NCBI RefSeq assembly: GCF_040054535.1
Contig: NC_090795.1
Location: 6,113,501 to 6,177,500, forward strand
Direction: 5' to 3'
Length of the DNA stretch: 64,000 nucleotides
Origin: Antennarius striatus
Lineage: Eukaryota > Chordata > Actinopteri > Lophiiformes > Antennariidae
Positions 34,401 to 45,782 of the stretch are shown one piece after another; position 1 is the first letter of the stretch, and every line of letters begins with the position of its first letter. Under the pieces are notes generated by a model. The model was not told the DNA's origin. It worked only from the letters and a program-made list of their open reading frames with translations, and searched no databases. The position numbers and the translations under genes are program-made.

Positions 34401-36301
34401 CATGAGTGATGGTGTCAACAGCTGAGTTAATGGCATGGGGTGCTCTGCTGTATCTTAATTGATCAGCGTTTTTACCTCAACAACGAAGGCTGTTTCCATC
34501 CATATCTGTCTGTTGGTCGATTAGTCAGCAAAGTTATGTAAAACCTACTGCTAAGGATTTCCTTGAACATAAGTGGGAGGGTGACTCTGCAAAAAGAGTA
34601 ACCTCATTAAATTTTGGTTAAGATTTAGAAAAAGCAAACACATTCTTGATTTTCTTCCGGAAATCGTAAAAATTTGGCATTTTTCGACAATTGGTATTCA
34701 CTTTATTGCAGATACAAAAAAATCCAGATAAAACACATTTGTAAGTGGATGCCTTTCACCAATCAAATAACATTCAATTTTGGTTACAGGACTGTGAGGA
34801 TTTTGGATAAGGGTGAACAATTCTGGAACAATTGTAGGTGTACACTCTACCAACAGTTTCTTTACTTATTATTGGAATTATCCATGCAGGAAAGTGACAC
34901 TGTCTGCAATCATTGAAAGAAATGTACAACAGATATTTCTTACAAAAGTTGTACTAAAAAGACTGGAAGTTAAACTTTAACGCCGTCAAAGCTGGAAGTT
35001 CATAAGAGTTGCATTTTTTTTAAAAAAACCTAGAATATGATATATTTAGGATGCATATTGAGTTGATGTGGACAGTTTCCAACAACAGTCACCACCACCA
35101 CAGTGACCACTTATCCTTTCTCAGCCTCTCTAAACTCCTCTGTGATTAATTAGAAAAATGAGTGGAATAAGTCTGTCATCAAACTGAGGGAGAAGATGAA
35201 AGTATTTACTGAGCTCAGAGGAAAGGATTTCAGCAGGAGTTGACTCATGGTGAGTTGCCTCCTCTCACTTCATACTGACACAGAGAGGGAGTACTCTAAA
35301 AACTTGACCCTGGGTGTCAAGTCATGGTAAATGAGTTACAGGCCATCATGACAGCAACAATCGGGCAGAAAATCAAAACACTTACTTATGGATTCAAATG
35401 TAATGGCACTCAGACAAAGAACATATGATAATGGGGCTCAAATTTCCTCAGAACATGAAAGGCTGAACGTAAATGTTGAAGTAGCCAAAGGGTAATCCCA
35501 ATATATGAATCAAGCCACAGTACGAACATTAACCACTCTATCCTCTCAAGGGTAAAAACATCAACCCACACAGTCTTGGGAAATCGACAAGCATCAGTCG
35601 TCTGGTTAAACTTTCTCACTTATACCGTACGTTGATTGGCGAGAGACATCCCGCTGCTGTATTATTTCCTCTAGCTGTACGCCTCCTCTCATACACCCCA
35701 TCTCCCTCAGCATGGGTTTACTGACCTCAGAAACACACAGTACAAGCACCCATGGGGCATCTAAATGCTTCTGTGATTACCAGGAGAATAAGAAAGTACA
35801 TGCATCTTATGTCCAATTTAGGAGCTTGGGACTCCAATCTATAATAATGATAGTATACAAATATGAAAGCAAACAGTTTTCTTTTTGAAATACAGTATTT
35901 CAAAGGCAGATAGGGTTATGAGTGAAATGATTTACAAAGAAAACAAAACACTTTCATGAGCTGCTGAATATGAAATCAGACAGCTGTCATTCAAGGATGA
36001 AGACAAATGGATTCAGAAACTCTGAAGCACAAGTACGTAAATAACATTTTAAGTATATGTTCATGTCAGGTAGCTTTGCAATGGGTTACAGCCAATGAAA
36101 GTAAGCATGGGCTTAGGGAGCGGAGGAGTTAATAAGGAGGAAAAATAGAGTATCAGTTGGCCACAAAGACAGTTTGGAGAACAGACAGACTTAGTGGGGA
36201 TTCCTTCTCGGTGAAAGATCAAGAATGAATACTCCCCGATCATGCTGTGTTCCAACCACACTGCGTTTGATAATCTTAGATAGAAGCCAGAATGTTATTA
36301 A
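34401..36301. other. Non-coding, nothing recognised
   Basis: AT-rich sequence with no recognisable gene. Minor open frames have no family resemblance. Confidence 0.5.
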
Positions 36302-36370
36302 GTGTGAACTGTGAAAAAAAATAATTTCCCCAAGGGGATCATTAAAGGTTGTTCCTTCTTCTTCATCTGT
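36302..36370 (-). repeat. Short dispersed repeat with 'ccccttgggg' core
   Basis: Read on the minus strand, it runs 'gatgaagaagaagg', then 'ctttaatgatccccttgggg', then 'aaattatttttttt'. The segment starting at 57703 has the same order with few changes. Both belong to a family common in fish DNA. The open frame 36191-36445 crosses it and is not a gene. Confidence 0.55.
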
Positions 36371-36483
36371 CAGGTGTTTCATAATTGGATGCACACTGTC
36401 CACAGCTTTAAAATTTTGTTGGACCATCTTTAGCTTGGTAGTCACTGTGGCATCATTTTGTTATGCTTATGCAATGCTATATT

Positions 36484-36690
36484 TCTTGTCCATCGTTGCA
36501 TTCCTTTTGGCCAAGATCTCGTATTAACAATTGGAAAGTCAGGCCGCAGCAATAAGTCTTCTCCCACACGTCAAATAGATTCTCGATAAGGTTAAGGTGT
36601 GGACTCCATAGTTAATAATCCATGAGTTAAAATTATGTCTTGTCAAACTACTCCCACAACTTGAGCCAGAGGAATGGTGGCACAAACAAG
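36484..36690 (-). pseudogene. Tc1-like transposase fossil, C-terminal part
   Basis: Conceptual minus-strand reading of about 36484-36610 gives a stretch with Ser-Pro-x-Leu-Asn-x-Ile-Glu-Asn-Leu, then Asp-Val-Trp-Glu-Lys-Thr, then Ile-Arg-Asp-Leu-Gly-Gln-Lys. This is the block around the third catalytic acid of Tc1/mariner DDE transposases (the 'PDLNPIEN' region). Upstream on the same strand, at about 36610-36690, a stop-interrupted segment resembles the preceding His-x-Ala-x-x-Val part. Stops and frame changes show it is dead. No terminal inverted repeats were found nearby, so the element is truncated. The open frame at 36648-36881 (minus) does not represent it. Confidence 0.65.
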
Positions 36691-39305
36691 ACAAAAACTT
36701 TCATTACTAAACATAGGTGCCGGTTCTGCTGTTTAATTTTCAAAAACATGCCATATATGTAGATAAAACTTGAACTTCTCTGGAGAAGCAGGTCCTGGCA
36801 AGAAAGACTACACAAGAGGCACTGTTTGTGATTCGCTGCCTGCTTCAGGTACTTCAATAGAGGAATGATGAAAGGCTCCACCTGTGCTCCTCCTACCAGG
36901 TGGGGGCGCCAGGATCATGTAGAGGTGCATGAGGTTGCAGATTTCAGAAAATGATGGTATGCCACAGGGAGAAATAAGAACTGGGGAAAGTTCCCGTTAT
37001 GGGTAGATTTCTTTTTTTACATTTCTCACTGTTTTTTCAAGACAATAAGTCAACCAGACAGCCAACAGTCAAAAACGAAAAACGTATTTATTTACAGTAC
37101 ATTTTCCAACGTACATTGGTCGAGGGGGCTGAAATTTGTTTATTCTTTCTTCAAAAAACACAGGTGAGGGAGATGAGGCCGAAAGGTTAGGATCCGGCAG
37201 TAAATCTTTGTGGTTCTCCCGAGACTCGTCTTCTAGTGTTTACACCAAATTTTGTGCAAACCAAATAAAATCCCTAGATGATGTACTTACATTCCTGCAA
37301 AAATTTTCCCATGCTCAAAAATATATCACATTACGAAAACTAAAGGTGACTTAACTGTTGTGTCAATGATATCCAAATACAAAACGGAAAATAAAATTAG
37401 AAAGCAGAATGAGCTTGTCCTTCCCAGGCACCAAAGTTGATTACAAGATGTTAGTGCCATCCAGCAACTGGCTCTCCTCTCCAAAAGGGGCCAAGACAAA
37501 CTCCCTAAGCACGGCAACCTCAGCAGAAGATTCTGGGAATGTGCAGGAAAAGTTTTGTAGAATGCTCAAAAATCAAAGCCTTCGTCACAAAACGGCAAAA
37601 ACAGAGCTTTGACCGTGTCAATGAAATACCGTAAATGACTAAAAAAGTACAACTTGTTATGTGCATCTTGTTCAAATACAGAAATGTAGGAATGGACAGA
37701 AGATTGTCCACGCTGGCTGGAACAAAGCACTTAAACCTTTGTTTATTTGGGTCAAGGGAATTCCACATCCCAAATTAACACACAGGAACCTCATGATGAA
37801 GAGAGAGATGACGGAAATGTGTAAAATGAGGCTATTTAGAGTCTGGTTTCCAGATTACAAATTACAGTTTGTCCTCAGTCTCAACAGTTCGGCTAAGAAT
37901 TATGGAACAGCAATACAGTATGTTCTTGTCAAAGGTTAATGCCTCCATTTACTGAGTCATGGCTGGCATAACACACAAGGGATAAATGTCTAAAGAGGAC
38001 TTACAGGAATATACCAGAAGTGGTTCTATGAAATGTATGGCAGTGTAAAGAGAACTACAGCGGACGTTTAGGTTTCCTTTTAAGGCCATAAAGAGTTGGC
38101 TCCTTGTTTTATCGCATGGCTGTTTTGTGACATTTTGAAAGAAGAGTCGTGCGCTCTGAAAGTGACACACAAAGAAGTGACTGTTACATTTTTAAAAATT
38201 GATTTTAGTGACCTGAATTCTTGATTTATCATCAAATCATCATAGAATTATTGGCAGTAGGTTAGCATAGTCATTTTGAATATTTGCAAAGTCATGATAG
38301 GACATGAGAATACTTCTAATGACAATGGCTGCAAAATTTTTATTTATTTTTTTCTTTTCTGTCCTACTTTGTAAATATTTTGAAGGAAACCTGAAATTCC
38401 TCTGAAGTAAAAACTTAATTCATTAATAAACCAAATCACAAGCAAAAATAAAAATACAAGATACCAAGTATCAGCATCTCAACAACAAATACAGTACACC
38501 AGAACTTAGTAATCAAGCACAAAAACTAGTGAAGTTGTCCAGTAGTATCAAGCAAAGACTCCACAGTCCTGTGGTGAAAGAACTGCACACACCAAATTTT
38601 GATAGTGAATTTATGACTTTTGTTTTGATGCCACAAAAAATATTTCCGCTTTTCGTTGTTGCTGCCTGAAGTCTGAATCAATTACTGAGACAAAACCCTA
38701 TTCTACAATATTCAAACTAATTAGGTGTGCTGTGTTGCTCTTTGTATGGAAATCTCCGTAAAATAATAGAAAGCCTTTTTATTTGTGATATGACGTAGTC
38801 GTCAAGTCATTTCCCTGCAAACACATCTGTCAAGGACTAATCTGTTTGTTGCAACAATAGTGATGAGAACATGACAAACATCGCCAGCGTGGTGCGAGTC
38901 ATGCTCTTCCTGGAGAACATGGCTGTTTATATGGTCTGGAGGGCCTCAGGGCTATTGACTCAACTGATCTCGAACTCCTCTGAGCCCCCCCCAGAGAGGA
39001 GCAGCGTGGCGCGGAGGAAGTGGGTACAGGCAGAAATACTGTACATATGCCCTTTTGGATATAACCCTCTGAGAAGAGTCCAAATATTATTTCACATACA
39101 GCAAGTTTATTATTTGTTTTGCTTTTTCAATCTAATTGGGGGGAGGACTTTAATTCAACTTCCTCTATAACGTCGCCCAGCTTGGTTTTGGTTCGGACAG
39201 GGGTTCACGGGTGAGAAAGAAAACTCAAAGGCGTTCACATGCTGTTTACATAAGGAAAGCCTGGCTACGGATAAGAACAGGTTCCAGCCCCTTAGTAGAC
39301 CAGCA
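36691..39305. other. Non-coding, nothing recognised
   Basis: No gene identified. Three plus-strand open frames of 67 to 92 codons (37136, 37409, 37661) lie in a row, but they share no splice logic and no domain known to me. I do not call a gene. Confidence 0.45.
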
Positions 39306-39328
39306 TGTGTGTGTGTGTGTGTGTGTGG
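39306..39328. repeat. (TG)n microsatellite, left arm of TG/CA pair
   Basis: About 11 TG units. They face the (AC)n array that begins 36 bp downstream, so the two form an imperfect inverted repeat. Confidence 0.95.
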
Positions 39329-39361
39329 GACTCCGTCTTAAGCACACAAGTTCACATGCAG

Positions 39362-39364
<3 letters not shown>

Positions 39365-39434
<70 letters not shown>
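39365..39434. repeat. (AC)n microsatellite, right arm of TG/CA pair
   Basis: About 35 AC units. With the TG array at 39306 it can fold as a hairpin around a loop of roughly 36 bases. Confidence 0.97.
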
Positions 39435-39438
<4 letters not shown>

Positions 39439-42000
39439 TCTGAATGTTATTGCAAGGACACTAACAGTAACCAGGCAAAGATTACAACCATATTGACATA
39501 CGTGCACACAAAAAAACACTTTTAATGCAAATTTAAACAATTTAACACGTAATTACAGCCCAGAACTGCTTAGTAAAAACATTAGAAAGTAAAGAAAATG
39601 AGAGTAAAAGAACATGTAGGCAAATTTATTTGTTTACTCTGTCCCAATCTGTGTCTGAGACGTCTGAATATAATGACAAATCTCTTTAATAAACAGAAGC
39701 CTTCAAAGCAACAGACTGCTTGCTTGAGGGCTACATTACCTCTTTTTCCATTATCTTAGCTATAATGCTATTTTGGATGAGCAGACAGCACCTTAAGGAA
39801 GCCAAATACATCTGTATAATAGCTCACTGCTTTATCACAGGACTGGAAGGAAGCACAAATGCCCTGTTTTTATCTTGACAGATCTAATAACGAGCTTAAA
39901 ATATTCATGGGAGAGGTTACATTAAGTAGCAAACCTCCCTCAGCAACCCATCAGTATTTTCCCATCCCTCCCTGTGTGTAGCCCACATGTAAAAAGCCAA
40001 CCTTGGGGAGCCCAGACCTAAACATTGTGATCTCTTAGAGGCCCAACTGAGGCCTTCCCACCACTTTCCTCTCAATCTTTAGGAGGCTTCCTGTTTGTGT
40101 AAAAGATTTGTTGTCTTTGACATATCTGTTCTTTTGCTCCAATCATTAGGAGCACGGTGGATACATAATTTTGCATCTCCAGGGTCACAACTCTGGGTCA
40201 CTGGTTTCCGTGACGTCAACCAGGAACTTAAGCTAGGGGGCAAAAGTCAACCCCAAATCAGCACATTTACAGGCTGAATATTTATACCACACCTAACGAT
40301 TAAAAAGGAAAAACAATTTGGAAAAATTTAATGTTGATACTATTTGTCCACATCACACATCTCAACCTCCCACACAAGCAGGCTCACACGGAAGACGACG
40401 CTAACAAGGCAGGTCCGTTCAGTGAGAGGCAGTAAATATTTTTAGAGCCTTGACTGCACCAGAGGGACGTTGCTACAGCTGTCCTTGACACCTACGCATC
40501 ACACAGAGAAAATAAAAGCCTTGTTAAAGTGACATCGGACCGGTCCCTCGTGGGCTATCCCAGGGTGATATATGAACTTCTGCGTGTTTAGGACTGTCAA
40601 AAGATCAGAAATTACTTCTGTGCAGACTGATGTTTCTTATGTCTGTATAAAGCATAAGAGCTTTGAGTGTCCATTAGAAAAAAATATATATAAAGGCTTG
40701 CCCAGTATTAAACTCAGAGCCATGTAAATGTACATTAAATTTTTTAATTTTCAGCCGTTTGAATCTAATTGAACTGGATTTGTATTTCTATTTCTACACC
40801 ATAGAAGCAAATCAGTAAGATTTTTTTTTTTTACTAAATGAAACTTCAGAAGAAAGGGATTCCAAATTATGATTTATTGCATTGACAATCTATTGCATTG
40901 ACAATGTGTGTACACATGAAATACACACAAATTATCAGCACAGCAAAAATTGGGGTGCAAAGATAATAAATGCACCTCCTCATTGGAGAGCTTTGAGTAA
41001 GTTGGTGGCGTTGGTGTGGTGGAGGTGGAGCATGCTCACAGCAACCTATAAGCAGCAACTGAATCAACGGCAGCTGCTTTCTGCTGCCGCTTGGAAGCAC
41101 GGTTGGGAAATAGCTCAACCGTGTGTAGAGATTTCAGTTCCACGCTTTCCACAGAGAGCAACAAATAAACACAAGAGATGACCATTACGGCATAAATGCA
41201 AGGTTAATGTGGCAATAAACAAATAACAGCAGCCAACGAAGATGGAGTCCACAGGACAAAGGTCACAAGTAGATTTCAGTAAATCCAATGTTATTGCAAG
41301 GCTCTGCCAAGTTGTGGTGTAAGGACAGGGCTAATACTTATTTGTACATAACTTAATAACTGATGGAAAAATCTCGATAAGGTGTCCGTGGAAAGGTTGA
41401 GTTTTGAAGCATAGCTGAACCTTTTTGACATGAAAATGGACAAAAACCTCAGTGTGAAAACTATCAAATTCTGAATGATAGAAGTTTGTTAGAAAAGTAA
41501 ATTCTCAATGCCTGCAAATCAATTGTAAGTCAATACAACCTGCCAGAATACCTCTGTGTGAAGGCTGTTTCCAACAAAGATAGCTTCTGCAAAATACAAC
41601 GTCTTCATTTACAATGCAGGCTTAAGTTTCCCAAATCAGATGTTTTTGCACCTACAAGACCCAAAGGTTGTGGTTAATTTTTTTTTTTCGTGCACTGCGA
41701 CTACAACAACTGATCTTTTTAATGCCAATCTGTTCCAAAATCCAATACATATTTGATTCCTCCTTATGTGGCAAAGTGTGGACAGTCAGAAACAGAATTC
41801 ACGTGGCTTTCCTCCCACATTGATATTTCCTCCACAATGCTGGACAAGGTCAAATAAGGACAATTACAGGAAGATACGACTCTGCAAATCTATTATATTT
41901 TTTACAATTCCGCATTTGACCTCGAACCTAAGGGCTGACATCACCCAACTAAATTATGTCAACAACATCACTCTGATTTAATCTTTCATTCTTTCAAAAT
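39435..42000. other. Non-coding, nothing recognised
   Basis: No gene seen. A perfect 15-base segment ('tattgcattgacaat') is duplicated in tandem at 40875-40905. The segment about 40980-41160 is a little more GC-rich and holds a 99-codon open frame without recognisable features. Confidence 0.5.
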
Positions 42001-42013
42001 TGAGCCTTTCACG
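42001..42013. repeat. Target-site duplication, left copy
   Basis: TGAGCCTTTCACG occurs here and again at 43755-43767, exactly bracketing the retrotransposon fragment. The match is 13 of 13 and the flanking bases differ on both sides. Confidence 0.9.
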
Positions 42014-43754
42014 CCTTCTTCTTTTTCTCCTTTCGGCTTTTCCCTTCAAGGGTCGCCACAGCAAATCTAGGCCTCCTGCCTAGAGGAAGACCAAAACTCA
42101 GTTCAAAACTCAGCATCCTTCTCAGCATCCCTCTACCAATATATTCAGTATCTCTCCTCTGGACATGTCCAAACCATCTCAGTCTGGCCTCTCCGGCTTT
42201 ATCTCCAAAACCTCTAACATGTGCTGTCCCTCTGATGTACTCATTCCTGATCCTATCCATCCTGGTCACTCCCAAAGAGAACCTCAGCATCTTCATCTCT
42301 GCTACCTCCAGCTCTGTCTCCTGTCTTTTCCTCAGTCACACTGTCTCTAGACCAAACAACATTGCTGGTCTCACCACAGTTTAGTACAAATTTCCTTTCA
42401 TTTTAGCTGAAACTCTTCTATCACACATCACACCTGACACTTTTCTCCACCCGTTCCATCCTGCCTGTACACGCTTCATAACCTCTTTTCCACACTCTCC
42501 ATTGCTCTAGACTGTTGACCCTAAATACTTAAAATCGTCCACCTTCTTGATCTCTTCTCCCTGTAACCTCACTCTTCCACTTGGGTCCCTCTCATTCACA
42601 CACATGTACTCTGTCTTACTGCGGCTAACCGTCACTCGTCTCCTTTCCAGGACAAACCTCCGCCTCTCTAGCTTCTCCACCTGTTCCCTGCTCTCACTAC
42701 AGATCACAATGTCATCTGCAAACATCATAGTCCATGGAGATTCCTGTCTAACCCCGTCTGTCAGCCTGTCCATCACCATAGCGAACAAGAAGGGGCTCAG
42801 AGCTGATCCCTGATGCAGTCCCACCTCCACCTTGAACTCCTCTGTCACACCTACAGCACACCTCACCACTGTCTTACAGTCCTCATACATGTCCTGCACC
42901 GCTCTAACATTCTTCTCTGCCACTCCAGACTTCCTCATACAATACCACAGTTCCTCTCTGGGCACCCTGTCATAAGCTTTCTCCAGATCTACAAAAACAC
43001 AATACAGCTCCCTCTGACATTCTCTGTACTTCTCTATCAACATCCTCAAAGCAAATACTGCATCTGTAGTACTCTTTTTTGGCATGACACCAAACTGCTG
43101 CTCACAAATGCTCACTTCTGCCATTAGTCTAGCTTCCACTACTCTTTCCCATAACTTCATTGTATGGCTCATCAGCTTTATTCCTCTGTAGTTGCCACAA
43201 CTCTGCACACCTCCCTTGTTCTTAAAAATGGGCACCAACAAATGTCTCCTCCATTCCTCAGGCATCTTCTACCTAAGATCCTGTTGAACAACCCAGTCAG
43301 AAACTCTACTGCCACCTCTCCTAAACACTTCCAAACCTCCATAGGTATATCATCAGGACCAAGTGCCTTTCCGCTCTTCATCATCTTCAATGCCCTCCTC
43401 ACTTCATCCTGACTAATCTTTGCTACATCCTGGTCCACAATAGTCAACTCTTCTAGTCTTTGTTCTCTCCCATTTTCCTCATTCATCAACTCTTCAAAGT
43501 ACTCTTTCCATCTTCCAATCACACTACTGGCACCTGTCAATAGACTTCCATCCCTATCCTTAATCACCCTAGCCTGCTGCACGTCCTTCCCATCTATTTT
43601 TCTCTGTCTTGCCAACCAGTATAGATCAGTCTCTCCCTCCTTACTGTCTAACCTAGCATACAAGTCATCATAAGCCCCTTGTTTGGCCTTTGCTACCTCT
43701 ACCTTCACCTTACGCTGCATCTCCCTGTACTCCTGTCTACTCTCCTCAGTCCTC
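42014..43754 (-). pseudogene. 5'-truncated non-LTR retrotransposon (LINE), reverse transcriptase remnant
   Basis: Minus-strand insertion of 1741 bp bounded by a 13-bp duplication. Two open frames cover the reverse transcriptase. Minus 43178-43720 (180 codons) holds the upstream linker and the 'alpha' RT blocks, including Gly-Pro-Asp-Asp-Ile-Pro. Minus 42507-43265 (252 codons) holds Asn-Tyr-Arg-Gly-Ile, Phe-Val-Asp-Leu-Glu-Lys-Ala-Tyr-Asp, Gly-Leu-His-Gln-Gly-Ser-Ala-Leu-Ser-Pro and the catalytic Phe-Ala-Asp-Asp box. The two frames meet at about 43265 through a frameshift. A stop follows the Lys-Tyr-Leu-Gly-Ser motif, more stops follow, and then the C-terminal tail (minus 42009-42296). The 5' half with the endonuclease is missing and there is an internal deletion near the 3' end. 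The 3' end is A/G-rich (AAAGAAGAAGG-like). RTE-like clade is my best guess. It is not functional. Confidence 0.92.
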
Positions 43755-43767
43755 TGAGCCTTTCACG
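43755..43767. repeat. Target-site duplication, right copy
   Basis: Second copy of the 13-bp sequence found at 42001-42013. It marks the 5' truncation point of the minus-strand insertion. Confidence 0.9.
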
Positions 43768-44039
43768 TCATTTGGTTTAAATTATTGGATTTTTTCCACG
43801 TCACTATATATCACTAGGAAGGAAATCATTGCAAAGTCAGTTTTATTTTCTAATAGCGTGAAGCTTTGCTTGAGGTATTGCAATGCAATTTATCAAAAGT
43901 GTTTATGGAACACAAAAGAGCACAATGAAAAAAGCTGCAGGAGTGGAATCAGAAGCAAAAGAAAAGAACTTGGTCACAAACAATTTTGTCAAAAAAAACA
44001 ACAACAAAACCTAAAAACACGTACGTATAACGTGCAGTA

Positions 44040-44330
44040 AAACAAACAACAAACTTCTTACCTTGGTGACGTCATGCACAGCTGAAATATGACATCCGCA
44101 GACTGACTTCCGGTCTGAAGTTCAGTTTGGAGGCCAAGGGAGGAAGGACCAGGAGGGAAACAGCTGGAGGGAGCGCTAGTTTCACCAGTGATAATTAGGG
44201 CGCTAAAGTCAGTTCACCAAATGTTTATACAGTGTTAGCAGCAGGAGGAGGCAGCTAGCACCAAGCTAGCTACATCTGCAGCATCATTACTGTAGCGCGT
44301 TGATTTAGACCGCCGTGATGATGCGTTCAG
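44040..44330. promoter_or_regulatory. Candidate CRE/ETS promoter, possibly bidirectional
   Basis: Within about 50 bp there is a full CRE palindrome (TGACGTCA, 44067-44074) and an ETS site (ACTTCCGG, 44106-44113). This pairing is typical of TATA-less vertebrate promoters. The segment is also richer in GC than its neighbours. On the plus strand an ATG-ATG pair leads to a donor (TTCAG|GTACGC) at about 44329/44330. On the minus strand an ATG at 44075 leads to CCAAG|GTAAGAAG at 44062. So first exons may diverge from here. It could also serve as a distal upstream promoter of agtr1, whose human counterpart has several widely spaced non-coding 5' exons. Transcription is inferred, not shown. Confidence 0.4.
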
Positions 44331-45066
44331 GTACGCTGGGAGAAAGGAGATGATTGATGCGGTTGTGCTATTTGTTTACAAGTTGCCGTTCACGTGGTAC
44401 TTCAATTCTACTGTACAACGGTACAGATTGAAAAGAATTCGAATGGATTGCATGTAAAACTGAAACTGCATCTGACATTTTGAAAATAATATTTTGTTCA
44501 TGACTGGCAAACATTTGATGATAAACATTTGTTTCTGCATATGAGGAGTAGGTCTGCATGCATGTACTGTGCCCTGGATGCAATGACACAAAAACTGTTG
44601 ATCTGTGTCAAAATATTTACTCAATCATGTAATAATTTTATATACAGTACATTATAACTATGGTTCTAAGGGTTGTTCACTGTCAAGCGAGTATAAGTGA
44701 GTCAGATTACTTAAACATATGGTTCTACATGTGTTGAGCACTGAATGTTCTGTTCCTCATGCACTGAAGATCTGGGTGATAAAATGTAAGTCTGGAATGT
44801 CAGAGTGTTCAGACCAAATAGCAGAAACCATCTAATAGATGGTCAAAATATGCCAGGAAGATTCTGTATTGTCTATGAGATGAGAAACAATTTAGGTGAA
44901 AAGAGCCTCCCAGAGAGAATATGAGTTCATAACATAGTTTAGACTCTTTATGTGCTCTTGGTAAGATCTGATGCCACTGAATAAACCCTCTGCAAAGTTT
45001 ACGATCCATTTCACCTTGTCATTTACTGAAATCTGACATCTTTGTCTCATGCCATTTCTGGAATAG

Positions 45067-45242
45067 ATGAACACACTGTCCGGGTATCTAAGGAACGGAG
45101 AGATCTGGTCTTCTTCAACTCTGACATCTGCCAATCGATTTTGTTGCACAATGATGATTGTGGCAAGATTTTAGATGACATCATCTGGAAACGAATTTCC
45201 CATTGTTCAGAGTTCAGTGGGGGTGTTGGAGGAATGCGCTCT
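45067..45242 (+). other. Candidate coding exon, gene not recognised
   Basis: A 176-bp stretch lies between an AG (ggaatag) and a strong donor (TCT|GTGAGT). It is open in the frame that a G left over from the possible first exon at 44317-44329 would set. The encoded peptide is charged and mixed, with Asp-Glu-His-Thr near the start and a Gly-Gly-Val-Gly-Gly-Met end, and does not look like low-complexity noise. I know no family that matches. The next phase-compatible acceptor is at about 45356 (ttctgcaatag|TGG), giving a short hydrophobic, probably meaningless, continuation. An old pseudogene or chance are alternatives. Confidence 0.3.
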
Positions 45243-45647
45243 GTGAGTTCCTAGATTTCCTAACATTCATCAGTTCATCATTATTGCTCACCTCCCCCTG
45301 GTTTCTACGTTTAATATAGCATACTGTATTTATATTGACTTTTCTTTCTGCAATAGTGGAATATAACTAATTTATATGAACTCATACACTTAAGTAAAAA
45401 TATTATTATCATAATTGTTTTTGTTTTAATATTGGTTTGGAATGGTTATTTTCACAGTGTGATATTAATACATTCTCCACTGCTGGCAATGCCTTAAAAG
45501 GAAACGACAAACCGACCACTGCATATTGCTGCGTGAAACACGTGTGTATCAAATGACATTATTGATGCTACCTTTCATTGCAGTAATTGCTGGAACATAG
45601 ACATCCTTACTGTTATTAGTTCCACCTGTGCTATTCCTGCCATGCAG

Positions 45648-45782
45648 AATCAGAAATGTCTGCTGTTGTGAAACAGTTCTATGAATATATTTCATTTGGG
45701 AACAATGAGGAAGCAAGATTTGAAACAGACCCTTACAGGAAAACTGACTGTGTTCCTTATGACTACATGTTAGTCAAATCCA
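45648..45782 (+). other. Candidate coding exon, gene not recognised
   Basis: It follows 'ctattcctgccatgcag' and ends at CCAG|GTGTGT. The frame reads through about 44 codons with a balanced composition, including Phe-Tyr-Glu-Tyr-Ile and Asp-Pro-Tyr-Arg-Lys-Thr-Asp-Cys-Val-Pro-Tyr-Asp-Tyr. This is quite protein-like. Its entry phase needs one leading base, which does not match the phase at the end of the candidate exon at 45067. Either an exon is missing between them, or they do not belong together, or the locus is decayed. A further open stretch begins at the AG at 45959 (Met-Arg-Lys-Ile...) and another follows the acceptor-like 'tgtccttgcag' at about 46640. Confidence 0.28.

Noticed and set aside
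37136..37939. Three consecutive plus-strand open frames (67-92 codons)
   Set aside because: No matching splice phases, no recognisable domain and composition like the surroundings; chance is the simpler reading.
42547..43412. Plus-strand open frames opposite the retrotransposon
   Set aside because: Antisense shadows of the minus-strand reverse transcriptase.
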